A stretch of DNA of 64,000 bases from Furcasterigmium furcatum. Its lineage: Eukaryota > Ascomycota > Sordariomycetes > Glomerellales > Plectosphaerellaceae. The stretch is taken from assembly GCA_001599815.1 (NCBI GenBank), contig BCIA01000006.1:2730961-2794960 (forward strand). Direction: 5' to 3'. A program made the translations under genes and the position numbers. Every line of letters begins with the position of its first letter. Positions within the stretch are counted from its first letter, which is position 1. Positions 10,172-21,300 of this stretch are shown piece by piece. The notes under the pieces were generated by a model. It saw only the letters and a list, made by a program, of their open reading frames with translations, did no database searches and had not been told where the DNA came from.

Positions 10172-12167
10172 TTACGAGGCCATGTAGGTGGCGGGGTCGA
10201 CACCATCGGCAGGGAACTCACTATGACCGAGTTAGTAGGGGGGTCAAAAACACAGAATCAGGGAACGACATACGGAAGAGCGACCTCGAAGCGCTTCTCA
10301 ATAGCGCCAAGGACCTCCTTGTCCTGGTCGGTGCTGACGAAGGAGATGGCCAGACCCTTGGTACCGAAGCGACCGGCACGACCAACGCGGTGAAGGTACG
10401 AGTCGGCATCGGCGGGCAGATCGTAGTTGATGGCCAGGTTGATGCGCTCGATGTCGATACCACGGCCGAAGACATCGGTAGCAACACAGATGCGCTTGTT
10501 GAAGTCCTTGAAGTCCTTGTAGCGCTTGATACGCTCCTCCTGGGACACGCCAGAGTGAACGGCGATGGAGGGGAAGTTGCACTCGCGCAGAAGTTTGTCG
10601 AGCTCGGTAGCACGCTGGGTGCTCTTGACGAAGATGATGACCTGGTTGAATTGCAGCTCGTCCAGAAGGTCATTCAGCTTGCGGTTCTTCTCACGCTCTT
10701 CCATCTTGATGTAGTACTGCTGAAGACCGTGGAGGGTGAGCTTGGTGTCCTCATCAACGTAGTGCTCGGTCGGGTTCTGCATGAACTTCTTGCAGATGGG
10801 CTTGACTTCTTCCGAAAGAGTGGCGGAGAACATCATGACCTGCTTCTGCTGGGGAGTGGCGCGGAAGATCTCCTGAACATCGCGACGCATGTCTGAAGGG
10901 CGGGGTCAGTCGGATGCCGTGTGTAATGGATAGTTGGATAAGGTACGACTTACCGACTTGGTCGAGCATCTTGTCGCACTCGTCGAGGACGAAGATACGC
11001 ACACTGCCGAGGCGGAGAACCTTGTCACGGACCAGCGCATTAAGACGACCCGGGGTTCCGACGATGATGTGCGGGCAAGTGTCCTTGTTCTTGATCGTCT
11101 CGACATCCTTCTGGATGGGAGTACCGCCGTAGAAGACACCGGTCTTGATGTCGGGCAGGTACTTGCTGAAGCGGTTGTACTCGTTGCGGATCTGGAACGC
11201 AAGCTCACGAGTGTGGCACATGACGAGGACAGAGACCTCGCCGGCAACAGGCTCAACCTGCTGCAGGGTGGTCAGGACGAAGACCGCAGTCTTGCCGAGA
11301 CCGGACTTGGCCTGGCAGATGATGTCGCCGCCAAGAAGAGCCTGGGGAATGCAAGTTTGCTGGACTATTCGATCGGACGACGTTAGATTCGGGGTTCAAG
11401 GACGATCAGAGGGACGGATCCGGGGCGACAAGGTCCGTCCATCAACGCAGCTTAGCCATTTTGTCGATGTCCTCCTCGCCGGCGGGTATGATTTCCATAC
11501 CCCGCCCGTTGCCGATGATTTCCACATAAATCCAACACCTGGTGGCTCTCGATGATCAGCCGCACGATGCGGCGACGTTCTGCGAGCACCCTGCAGCCGA
11601 AGCTGACAAGGCGTCGACGCAAGAGAGATTTCTCTCTCGAAGAAAAATCGTCGAAGAACACGAGGAGCAGATAGACTGGGAGTCTGCGGCATCCTCTCAC
11701 CTTCGGACGATCCGGGTCGCGAGACGCGCCGCGAGACCTTGGGCTTGTCGGCCACGGTCCGATGTTCCACCTTTTACCAGTGGAAAATCCGGTACGGATA
11801 GTTCGTCCCCAAGTGCGGACATCGAAATTGATGGATGCGTTGCGGTTTGATGGCTTCTTTTTGCTTGCGTGATGGACGGACGCTTGGTGGCAGGGAGGGG
11901 ATGATGACGGGTTAGGGTATAAACTCAAGACTGACCCGCCGAAGGATGCTCGAAACCGCAATCGCCGATGGCGCGAAGAAGCTCGGGCTTCAAGAGAAAG
12001 TCGCGGAAACCGGTGGCGTGGATGCCGACGTAACTGCCCTTCTTGTCGACATTAGTGCCGCTGGCGGCGATGTCGGCGCCCTTGCCGTTGGAGGCAGCGG
12101 CGGTCTCGTTGGTCTGAATCTCCTCATCGGAGTAGTCGATGAGATCCTCTTCCTGCTGGCCAGACAT
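10172..12167 (-). CDS. SUB2: DECD-box ATP-dependent RNA helicase Sub2/UAP56
   Basis: Spliceosome and TREX helicase acting in pre-mRNA splicing and mRNA export. Exons 11936-12167, 10954-11364, 10274-10892 and 10172-10220 give 436 aa, the usual family length. The N-terminus MSGQQEEDLIDYSDEE is diagnostic. Motifs: Q-motif region GFEHPSAVQQ, Walker A AKSGLGKT, PTREL equivalent CHTRELAFQI, VGTPGR, Walker B DECD (the Sub2 signature), SAT, and C-terminal VATDVFGRGIDIE and HRVGRAGRFG. The last exon encodes EFPADGVDPATYMAS. Intron 1 is 571 nt with a GTCAGT donor, far longer than the other introns in the window. Divergent from RPR2 with 521 bases between the start codons. Confidence 0.96.
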
Positions 12168-12688
12168 GTTGTCGGTGGTGGTGTGGAAGAACCGTGTGTG
12201 ACGTGAAGTGGATGAAATCGATGGGAAAGCACCAAGAACCTCGTGAGGCTGGTGCGGGCGATCAACAAGTAAGTACTTGGTCGCGCGAAGTAGAAGACGA
12301 AAAGTGTCGAAGAAGAGGGAAAGAGTCGAAGCTGGGGCGCAGAGGAGATGGCGCCTTGAAAAAGAGGATTGAAAGGGTGTGCGACCGCAAAGGTTGGTGG
12401 CTTAGGACGCGACGTTTGTGATGGTGTAAGGGAGGAAGTTGAGGCGGACGCTTGGGGAGGCAGTTGCGCGGTCAAAAGCTTTCCCTGAGTCGAGGCTGAC
12501 AGAGCGCGATCACGTGGAAATAGGCGCTACGCCAAAGCAGGAATAAATCGTTTCTGGGGGAGCTAAACCCCCGGAGGCGAGCCAAGAAACTTCTCGAGGC
12601 GCTGACTCATCCTTTGTTCTCTGATTTCATATCGGGGGACAGCCTTTGTCACGCTCCCGCAACACGAACAAGGCGTCGAGAAAACGAG
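12168..12688. promoter_or_regulatory. Bidirectional promoter SUB2 / RPR2
   Basis: 521 bases between the divergent start codons of SUB2 (minus) and RPR2 (plus). The part next to SUB2 is pyrimidine-rich on the minus strand, as in fungal leaders. No conserved box was recognised. Confidence 0.55.
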
Positions 12689-13195
12689 ATGGGCAAGTCA
12701 AAGAACGGCGAAAGCGTCACCAATCGGGTCCTCTACTCGAGGATATCCTATCTGCACCAGGCCGCCTCATACCTCGCAACACAAAGCTCTCCATCGGGAG
12801 AGGAGGCCGAAAATGGGAAACTAAGCGCCGGGCCAGGACACACCAAGGTCACAGCTGCTTCATCCGCCAGCGACAACGTGGCCAGGCGGCTTGTTTCCGA
12901 CATTCGCACAGTCGGACACAAGGTCCTGATCAGACAGGGCCCGGGAATCAAGCGAGCCAGCTGCAAGTTCTGCGACACAGTGTTCATTGAGGGCAAGACG
13001 TGCACGACGACGGTGCAAAATGCCAGCAAGGGTGGCAAGAAGCCGTGGGCAGACCTCTTGGTTGTGAGGTGTCAAGTTTGTACGAACGTCCGAAGGTACC
13101 CCACTGCCTGCGTGGCGCAGAAGCGGAAGCCATTCAGAAACCTTGAGCAAGTCAAGGTAGCCGAAGGAGCGGTCGACAGCCTGCCGGGCTCTTGA
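12689..13195 (+). CDS. RPR2: RNase P/MRP protein subunit Rpr2 (Rpp21/Snm1 family)
   Basis: Zinc-binding protein subunit of nuclear RNase P, which removes tRNA 5' leaders. Single exon, 168 aa; the start MGKSKNGESV has an ATG in good position, and in-frame codons upstream are not ATG. The N-terminal helix NRVLYSRISYLHQAASYL is the family's Rpp29-contacting region. Basic residues (IRTVGHKVLIRQGPGIKRA) precede the zinc motif, which has CKFC, then TC within IEGKTCTT, then CQVC. The C-terminal part is Lys/Arg-rich. Nuclear location inferred from family. Confidence 0.85.
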   Translation: MGKSKNGESVTNRVLYSRISYLHQAASYLATQSSPSGEEAENGKLSAGPGHTKVTAASSASDNVARRLVSDIRTVGHKVLIRQGPGIKRASCKFCDTVFIEGKTCTTTVQNASKGGKKPWADLLVVRCQVCTNVRRYPTACVAQKRKPFRNLEQVKVAEGAVDSLPGS

Positions 13196-13772
13196 AGCCC
13201 CATCAACACCCAGAACCAACTCAGCGGACACCAAGCATCAGCGTCGAGATTGGATGTAAACGATTCCATGTCGACTAAGAAAAGAGGCGCCCTGTCAACT
13301 TGGGGCTATGCCGTCTTAAGAATCCTCCTACTACCTTCACATAGAAGGCCAAGTTGATTGATCACCAGTTAAAGGTATGCAAGAAGGAACACCATCGCGG
13401 TATCTCCTGCTGACATTTCCGTAGAATACAGTACCATGGCGGTTCTTCTGGAGTAACTGCCATCCTATCCTCTGGGCCATAGCCAATAGTCTAGCTAGGC
13501 TGGCCGAGCTCGCAGACTGGCATAATGCTGTCTCGCCAACTTTGAGGAGGGCTGCCTCTTAGCAGAGAGGTGCAAGGGGCATAGCCAGATCGCGGCACCA
13601 CATGAGCTTGACAAGGGCGTCTTTTGTTGACAAAAGCCACACGTGTGGTCAATGCTTGATAGCCCAGAATAGCATCGTGTCACACCCCGTCATCCCAGTC
13701 CCATCCATGACGCCGTGCTCCATGTCCTTTGTGTCGTGATTAAGCCAGTTCATCTGTCAAAGAAAGGACCGC
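13196..13772. other. Intergenic stretch between RPR2 and HSK3
   Basis: Convergent 3' regions. Nothing recognisable apart from short open frames. Confidence 0.6.
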
Positions 13773-14148
13773 TCATTTCTGCGTCCCGCCATCGCGATTG
13801 ATAGCTTCCTCGCCAAGCACCTTGCTCGCGGCCATGAACATCCCTCCATGCCAGCTGCCTAGGCCCCGCATCGCCTCGGCCTGAACGCTCGTCATACGAA
13901 CTAGGTTATCGGTGTCTGCGAGATTGGCGGAGAGCTGCGCCAGTTGTGAGTGGAGATGTGTCTGCAAAAAATATCAGCATATTTCTCGAACCGAAGGGGC
14001 TGACCTGGCCAAGGAGAGTCTCGAGTTGACATACCAGCTGACGGGCCTTGACCGCGCCTCCAGATGAAGCAGCCATGGAGGGCCGGGTCGCCTCGCCCCG
14101 GGTCTGGCCCATGGTCATATTCGTCGTGCCAAAGTTTCGTGTCGTCAT
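13773..14148 (-). CDS. HSK3: DASH/Dam1 complex subunit Hsk3
   Basis: Small subunit of the kinetochore DASH ring that couples chromosomes to microtubules. Exons 14035-14148 and 13773-13961 (intron GTATGT...TTTTTTGCAG) give 100 aa. The second exon carries the family core: HSQLAQLSANLADTDNLVR, then a QAEAMRGLGSWHG stretch and FMAASKVLGEE, all in one helical segment. The N-terminal 35 residues are low-complexity; in-frame Met codons at 14118 and 14076 are alternative starts. Easily missed because it is short and split. Confidence 0.85.
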
Positions 14149-15581
14149 GATGTCTCTTGTTGCTTGAGTTGAATGTGATAATTGAGCCTGAACAGTCCTC
14201 TTGCGTCGTGGATCTGTTGGTAAACAAGGCTTGTGCCAAGAGTGGCAACAGCGCCCGTCGATGGGTGGCCCTGATGAATAAGTTGCTAGCAGGCAGACAA
14301 TCCCAGCGTCTTGTCTGATACTCGTAGCGTATTCGTCTCGGTTGCAAACGGTGTCTCAACTCTCAATGTCCGTATGTAGTCGCGTCGCGTTCAAGACGAA
14401 GAAGCTCAGGTACTGACTGCCCCACGGCCCCTCCCCCACCTAGGTACCTATGCACAGACCACCTCCTCTTGCCTGGGCATGGAGCAGACAGACACCTCAA
14501 ACAGGGGGGTGGCCTGCTTCCGAACCGATGCAAGGCACGTCCCAGCGTATCGCTTGCCCCTGACCGATGCGCTGCTTCAGATAGGAGAATTTCAGTCTCA
14601 GGCGTGGCCATCCTCATTTCCCTCACCTGGTATCATCACCACACTCCTTGCAGCCGCCGGCCGGCTCGGTTGTGCCACCAACCTATCCTCCAGTCGTAAG
14701 CCAAGCTGGGAGACATTTCAAGCATTACCCATTTGAATCACGGAAGAAGTTACAAGACATATGTGGACAGGGGCCGGGCCGGGCCACCGGAGCATCTGGG
14801 CATTTGGCGACGCCATCACTTCATACGGAGTTTCATTTGAACCATGGCGAGTCGTGCTCGTACGCAGTGGTAATAAACCAAGTTCTCCCGCTTCTTCAAC
14901 CTTGTATTGCTCAACAGGGCGACGAATGAGGACGCCCTGATCGTGTCTATGTTCGTTGCTTGGACTCCAACCCAGATGGATCTTAGCCCTACCACTCACT
15001 CCCTCCCTGGGTGAGCTGGTGGCTGTATCGTTGGTTCGTGAAGAAAGGGAAACACAGCAACAAAGGAAACCCGCCTCAGCCAGAGGCCATGATAATATAA
15101 TACACTCCCCGGTCTGCTGCTCTCCTCGCTTTCCAGACCACAGCCGGATTGGCATCATCTGCCCTCAAGCCGATCAGACGTTCCGATGGAGCGCGTGTCA
15201 TCTCGAGTGCCAACCGGCGACCTTCATTAAATGCTATCCGCGCAGAATGAATCCTGTCCCAATGCAGCTATTACCAGAACTGCCCTAGTTCTGCTCTTTT
15301 GTCGCCCAAGCCAAATGCTTATGTACTGTTGTTCTCTTTCTGCTTCATGAGAGGCCGTCGAATGGTAGACTTTGCGCCTTGCCATGAGAAGTAGAACAAA
15401 CAAACAAAGTTCCTATGCCGTATGTCGTGTCGTTCGCCGTTTTGTCCAGGGCGCAGTGGATGATATTCTTGTTCGCTCAATTCGCAGTACCGCCTCGATC
15501 CCCAGATATGTGACCTGTTCTAGGTCGAATGCCCCGGCCGTGAGTCCAGGGTTACAGGCCGAAGGTTGGCTGGCCGGTCCT
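14149..15581. other. Intergenic stretch upstream of HSK3
   Basis: No gene recognised on either strand. It lies between the HSK3 start (minus) and the stop of the ketopantoate-reductase-like gene (minus). An AAAC-type short tandem run occurs near 15396-15410. Confidence 0.55.
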
Positions 15582-18321
15582 CTACCGCACTCCTATGGGC
15601 GGACGGGGGCCCAGACTGCTTTGGCTGCTGTGAGCAGAGGGCTCGGTATCCATGTGAGAATCACCACTGCCCGCGCTGGCGCTCGCACTACCAGTCAGAC
15701 TTCTCATGTTCTTCGGCTTGGGTGGGTGAAGACCGCTCACCCCGATATGCTGCTCGACCTGCTGTGGCGCCACTTGATTGCCATGTCCAGGGGGGTATCG
15801 GGGCACGGGCTGACGGACTCCATCGGGTGGCGAGGGCCGCCCACCGTTCATCGGCGGCCCGCCGTAACTGTTCGGGGGAGAAGGGCGCCCGCCCCGTACC
15901 GAGGGACTGTAGGGGTTTCCTGGGGATTGACTAGCTCGCCGCGGATAGCCTCCATTCATGCCCATGGGAGGGGGGCCACCCGGTCCATATTGGAGCTCAT
16001 CCAAGCGAGCGGCGGTCAGCGAATTGGCCCGAGATCCTGCTTGCATTGCGCCCCGATCGACGTCGCCGTAACGGTTCGAGGAGCATGACATCAGGGGATC
16101 TTCCAGAATGTTGTCCGCCATGCCTGGCATATTGACAACTTGGCTGGACCTGTTGCGGCCGAAACTTGGGCGGAATCGACCACCACGAGCAGGTGGCATA
16201 TTGTCCAGCTCTGGGTTCTTACGCATCTGGGCCGCAGAGGGACCGGCTAACTTGCGGTTCTTCCGAGAAGTGACGCTCATCATGTCGAAGTTGTCCGGGT
16301 CGATCATAGGGGTGGTTGGCGCAGCCATCGGGTCGAAATAGTCGTCGTCGTCATCGTCGTCATCGAATGCTTGCGCACTATGGCGCACCGAAGCCGGGCC
16401 TCGGCGAGGAGGTCCCCTTCGCCGTCCCATCCTCATCTCTTGCTCACGCAGGGCGAGCTCTCTTTGTCGGAGTTCCAATTCGCGCTCGCGGAGAGCCATC
16501 TGGGAGCCGTCTCCGCCATAGCCAGACTCTCCTCCTTCAGGAATGTCGTCATAAAGCACGAGGTGCGAGAATTCCTCCAGATCATTTGCCTCCATGGATC
16601 CTCGTCGCGATGCAGCACGGGAACCCGGGCCGGGATATCCATTTGGAGGACCGTTCATCGAAGGGCGCCCATAGCCGTTGGGAGGACCTCCGTTCATGGA
16701 AGGCGGCCCGCGACGCATGCCGGGGCCAAGGTTGGAGGAGCCACGAGGTCGTGGGCCCCGAGGAGGCATTCCGTTGCCATTCGGCATGGGACGCATCGTG
16801 CCCTGCGATGACACTCTAGGAAGCGCTGCTGCTGTGGGAGAACCCGGGGCGGGGGCCCCGGCCTCGGGCATCTTAGGCTTTTGACGATTGACGATGTTGA
16901 GATTATGCATGATGGCGTATAGCGTCTGGATGCGGGGGATGGAAATTCCTGCTGCCTTGGCCAGCTTGATGGGGGAGCCAAGATACGTCTCAACTTCCAT
17001 GGGTCGCCTGGCTACAAAGTCTTGCCACATGATGCTGTCTGCTGAAGATTTGGTCATCTCGGCGATGGTCTTGTCCTTGAAATCCGGCGCGAAGAAGCAG
17101 CCGTTCGCCGCCGCAAGCGCAAGCAGCTCATCGATCAGCTCTGACACCATGTCTCGGACACCGGTCTTCTCCAAGAGCTTCTCCATGTTGGATGTCTCGA
17201 AGATAACACTGACGGGATGGAACGCGATGGGCCTAGAGTGGCGGCATTAGTTGCTGTCAGCGGCAAAGATGGAGGGAAGGAAAGTATACCCAATCACTCG
17301 CTCGTACTGCTGTTGCCGAATATTCGGCGACACTTTGCACTCCACCTGACCAGTGCTCAGTGTCATAGCCAGAGCCTGAGCCATATCCTCCTGGATTGTT
17401 GCGGGAATGTTGTCATTTTTGCTGGCCGGTCCCACCCAAACTTCCGTGGATCCCTTGTGTTCGAATTCGCTCTGGCCAAGCTGAGAAAGGTCGGCATTGG
17501 AGACCAAAGATAGCACCACGTTGGTGGGAAATCTCTCTTCGATAGCTGCCTCCACGCCGAGCGCATGTGTCGTGTTGACGAGGATGCATGTGTGTTGAGG
17601 GGTGACGACGGCGTCAATGACGGAGGCCAGATCGTAGACGTCGGGCAGCGCTTTTACGCAGAGGATAACGTAGTCGAAAGCGCCGTCGCGGTGGGATGCT
17701 GCTTCTTCGGGAGCGCGAACAACTGCGGGATTCAAAGTCAGCTTCTGATGGGATCCGATCTGTTGCGCTTCGCGGGAGAAGTAGCGTACCGTGTCGGGGT
17801 TTGAACCTTTCGTTGCCATACATCGTGGACCTTGAAGGTGTGAGATCAGTCGGTCTGCTTTATTGGACACCCCGGTGTCAGGGTAACTTACTTGAAGGTG
17901 ATGCCATATTGAGAGACATGCTCATATCCCGATTTCCAAACCAGCGTCACATCGCAAGCATTGGTAGCCTGAAGACGCCATGATAGAAATGCGGACACAG
18001 GATTGCCTCCCACTGAAATGACGCGCATTAGCTCAAAGTCCTCCATTTCTTCAACGCAACGCGGGGCCCAGGAAGTATCGAGGGCATCGGTATCGGCAAC
18101 AGGCAGACGTCGGGGGAAGGCTCCTCAGGGGATGAGGCAAGAGAGACAAGGAGGGAATGCGCAGATCTTGAGGGAGATGGGGGAGTAGGGCCAAGCGTTG
18201 TGGGCGCCCAATACTTAGTCGCACGGATGCACAAGGCCAAGCAATGGGTGGAGGGCGGATGTGAGGCATGGAGAATGGACGTACCTGAGAGGATCTTGAG
18301 TCGGGGCGTCATGGGTGCCAT
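15582..18321 (-). CDS. Ketopantoate-reductase-family protein with long disordered tail (Mug72-like)
   Basis: NAD(P)-binding protein of the ApbA/PanE family, like fission-yeast Mug72; true substrate unknown. Exons 18285-18321, 17892-18012, 17790-17830, 17290-17722 and 15582-17232 give 760 aa. Residues 5-40 form the Rossmann start with VGGNPVSAFLSWRLQ instead of classical GxGxxG. Further motifs: FDYVILCVKALPDVYDL, CILVNTTHALG, and the C-terminal domain of PanE type from about 210 to 320, with helix ELIDELLALAAANGC. After about residue 325 the protein becomes Pro/Gly/Met/Asn-rich, then has a charged helix LRERELELRQRELALREQE, an Asp run and more Pro/Gly sequence. Two exons are very short (37 and 41 nt). 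Function of the tail is unknown. Confidence 0.85.
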
Positions 18322-21300
18322 GATGAAAGGGCCCAATTGGGATTAGCAGGGAGGCCGAGTTCGAGGCCGCAGAGCTTTGTGTGCGCCGCGAGCGACGTGT
18401 CGGGATGGCGTTGTGGCCTGGTATGACAACACAAGGGGGTGTCGAGATGGCGGCCCTGTGGCTTCCGGGCGGGCGGTTCTACCGGGTCGGCCGGAGTTGG
18501 AAAAGCGAGGTGCTCACAGTCGGCCAAGGGTGTCCAGAGAAACGCAGGGGTATTGAATCCCGTATCAAGAGAGAATTAGGTGAATCACTGCGCGGCAGCA
18601 GGCCGTGACGCAGAGTCGTCGGTGTGATTCTAGGACGACAGACCCATTCGACTCCGGTACACACGATGTATCGAAAAAGGTTTGCGGGACGCAGACGAGG
18701 GTCGAGAGGTGGATTGGACTTCTCGGCGAATTTGGTGGCGCACTTCGCAAGTCCCACGCGGGTATGTCAAAGCAGCGAAGCTGGGGTCGAGAACGAGCGT
18801 GACGCCTGGAAAGGGCTAGTTGGTGGGCAGAGTGCCGGTCGAGCTGAAGGTGACGCGATGTTGATAGGCGGGCGATCTGCAGTGGCCACAGGAGGACGGG
18901 CCCAATTGCAGTGGGATACTGCTGGCTTCAGGTAGGTCAGGCCAGCCAGGTAGGGGTCGGATCGCGACGTCTGGCGGCGTATCGAGTCGACGGGTTGGCG
19001 TTGGCTTGAAATGGGGGACGACCACGCCGCGTTTTCGTGTTTCAAGACGGGATTGCCGGGGGTGACGAAGCCACGATATGTACGATCAACCGGGACGGTG
19101 GGTGGGAGGTTGATGTCGGACACACAAGAGTCAAGGGGTCAACAAGCACGACAAGAAAGGTCGGTCGGACAAGAAGTTGCTGACGAAGACGGGTTGGGCG
19201 GCGTGTGGCGGGAATGACGACGAGGAGTGATGAAGAATCTCGTCGTCGTTGCGGCGCCCGGATGACGAGAGAGATTTGAGGTTTGAGGCTATGATTGAGG
19301 AAAGGGAAAAAAGGAAGGACACTTGAAAAAGCGAGGGTGGAGAACTGGGTGAGGACTAACGCCGTTCGTTCCCAAAGCGAGTGAGATGGAGAACGGAAGA
19401 AGAACCTTGAGATGGAAGAGAAGAGAGGCTTGGGATGAGGCGTGTTTCGCGAGGGAGACGCCAATCGAAGGGGCCACTCCGTAGTAGGTAAGGTGCGATG
19501 GTAAGGGGGGCGGTTTGTGGGAGGGAAGTGGGAGACTTGAGCTGTCGCCCTCGCGTTGACGGGAGAAGGCAGATGGATGATGATGCTGGAACACGGGAAT
19601 CTTGGAGAAGCGGGATGATGATTAGTGGGTACGGAGATGCACTTTTACCAGGTAGGTGCACCAAGTGTGGACTGAGAAGGGGGCCGGGACTAGGCTGGCA
19701 CAGAATGGAAGGCCGGGGTGGTCCAAGGTTCCAGCGGGCGGGCGAGTTACGGGCACCTAATTCTGGCCGGCAGCGTCGGAGGGGCGCAGTTGGGTGGCAC
19801 TCTTGTCACTGCAAGCGTGGAGGTCGCTGCACAGCTCCTGTCGTTTATGCTGCCCCCCACCACATAATGGAATGTTCCTGCCTTCGTCTGGCTCTGGGTG
19901 CCCGTTCCAGGTTCTCAGAGGGAAGGCGCCGGAAATGATTCCAGCTCAGCGGGGGCAGCAAGCAGGAGGAAGGCACCGACTGATGCGGTGCATTCCTTGC
20001 TCCCTAGGCACCCGTTCTTGCCAAGAATGACATTTGCTGCTAGTATCGTCCCGCCGAGAGCGGGAGGCTTCTGATAGTGCATGGTGGCAGGCACGAACGG
20101 GATGCCGCCGTCTCGGGCTTGCGTCTCCAGCCTCCCAAAACCAAATTCCATCTCAGCTTCACCATCGCAATCCATCGCAAACTCTCCAGCCTTACTCTCC
20201 GTCCAAAACCAGCCGTCGAAGAGGCTCGCACGCCGTTGATGGACCCTCGGTCGTTTGCCGGCTGCGTCACCACCCTCCGGCGATAACACCCAAGAAGCGC
20301 ACCAGCATGGGGCATGTTCTGCGAAGTCCGCGTTGTTATCAACCAGGCTTTACATGGCCGAAAGGGGCGCCTGCGCCGGTCAGATCCCCTCGCAAGCCTT
20401 TCTGGGGTAGACAGTCATCGAGCTGCCAGGCACGCTCCGGTCAATTATGACCCAAGTAAGTTCTCGACGAATGCCTCCCACGACAAGCTGACCTCGTGTC
20501 TTTATCGTACTCGGACGTCCCTCCCGCATCGGGGTCATCGCCAGTTCCTGGATGGATCGACGACCTGGTCGAACTGTGGCGTTGCTGTTAGTGGGGCTCC
20601 CTTGCACCACATACGCAATCAACACCAAGATCACCCTGGCCCCCTGGTCTGATGCATGGCTTGGCTCCCTCGTGTCAGTCCTGCTGCTTTGCCTGCTTGC
20701 CTGCCTGGGTGGGACCAGCTTGTCAAACTGCCCTCTCCCAAATATCGAGGGATGCCAGTTTAGACATGACCAATCGAGCCGCCCGAGCCAAGGACAGCTC
20801 ACAGGTCCCTGGAGCTCAGAGGAATGAGGACCAATGTCTGAAGAGATTCTGTGAGGAATGCCCTGCACATACTTTCAGCAAAGTACCCACAGCTCCCACG
20901 AGCTCGTATCAATGTCACCTTGGCTTCCTGATCTCACGAGCCACGGAGGAACCCGCACCTATAGCAGAACTCTTTTTCTCTCCCGTACGCGCCCTTGCGC
21001 GATCGGGGCCTAACTGCGGCGAGATTGACTTTTCAGCGCAGCATCAGGAGAAATTCTCGTTCAACGCCGACCCTTCCGGCAGTCGCGGAGCGTCGAGTCG
21101 TGCTGGCGCGGCCCAACGGTCAGTGACACCCAGCGGCAGGGTCAAGCCCAGACCGTTCGTTCTCTAGGTTCCTCCAAGAAGCCCGGACCCGTCCGCCTGT
21201 CCAGAGCCCGCCACGAGGTTCCACCCGCCCAAGAGGCTGTGCCACCCTTGCCCACAAAGACTCCAACGTCATCACTTTCAAGTATTTACAGCGTACACCA

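Noticed and set aside
15372..16088. 238-codon plus-strand frame
   Set aside because: Overlaps the tail of the ketopantoate-reductase-like gene in antisense and has no recognisable domain.
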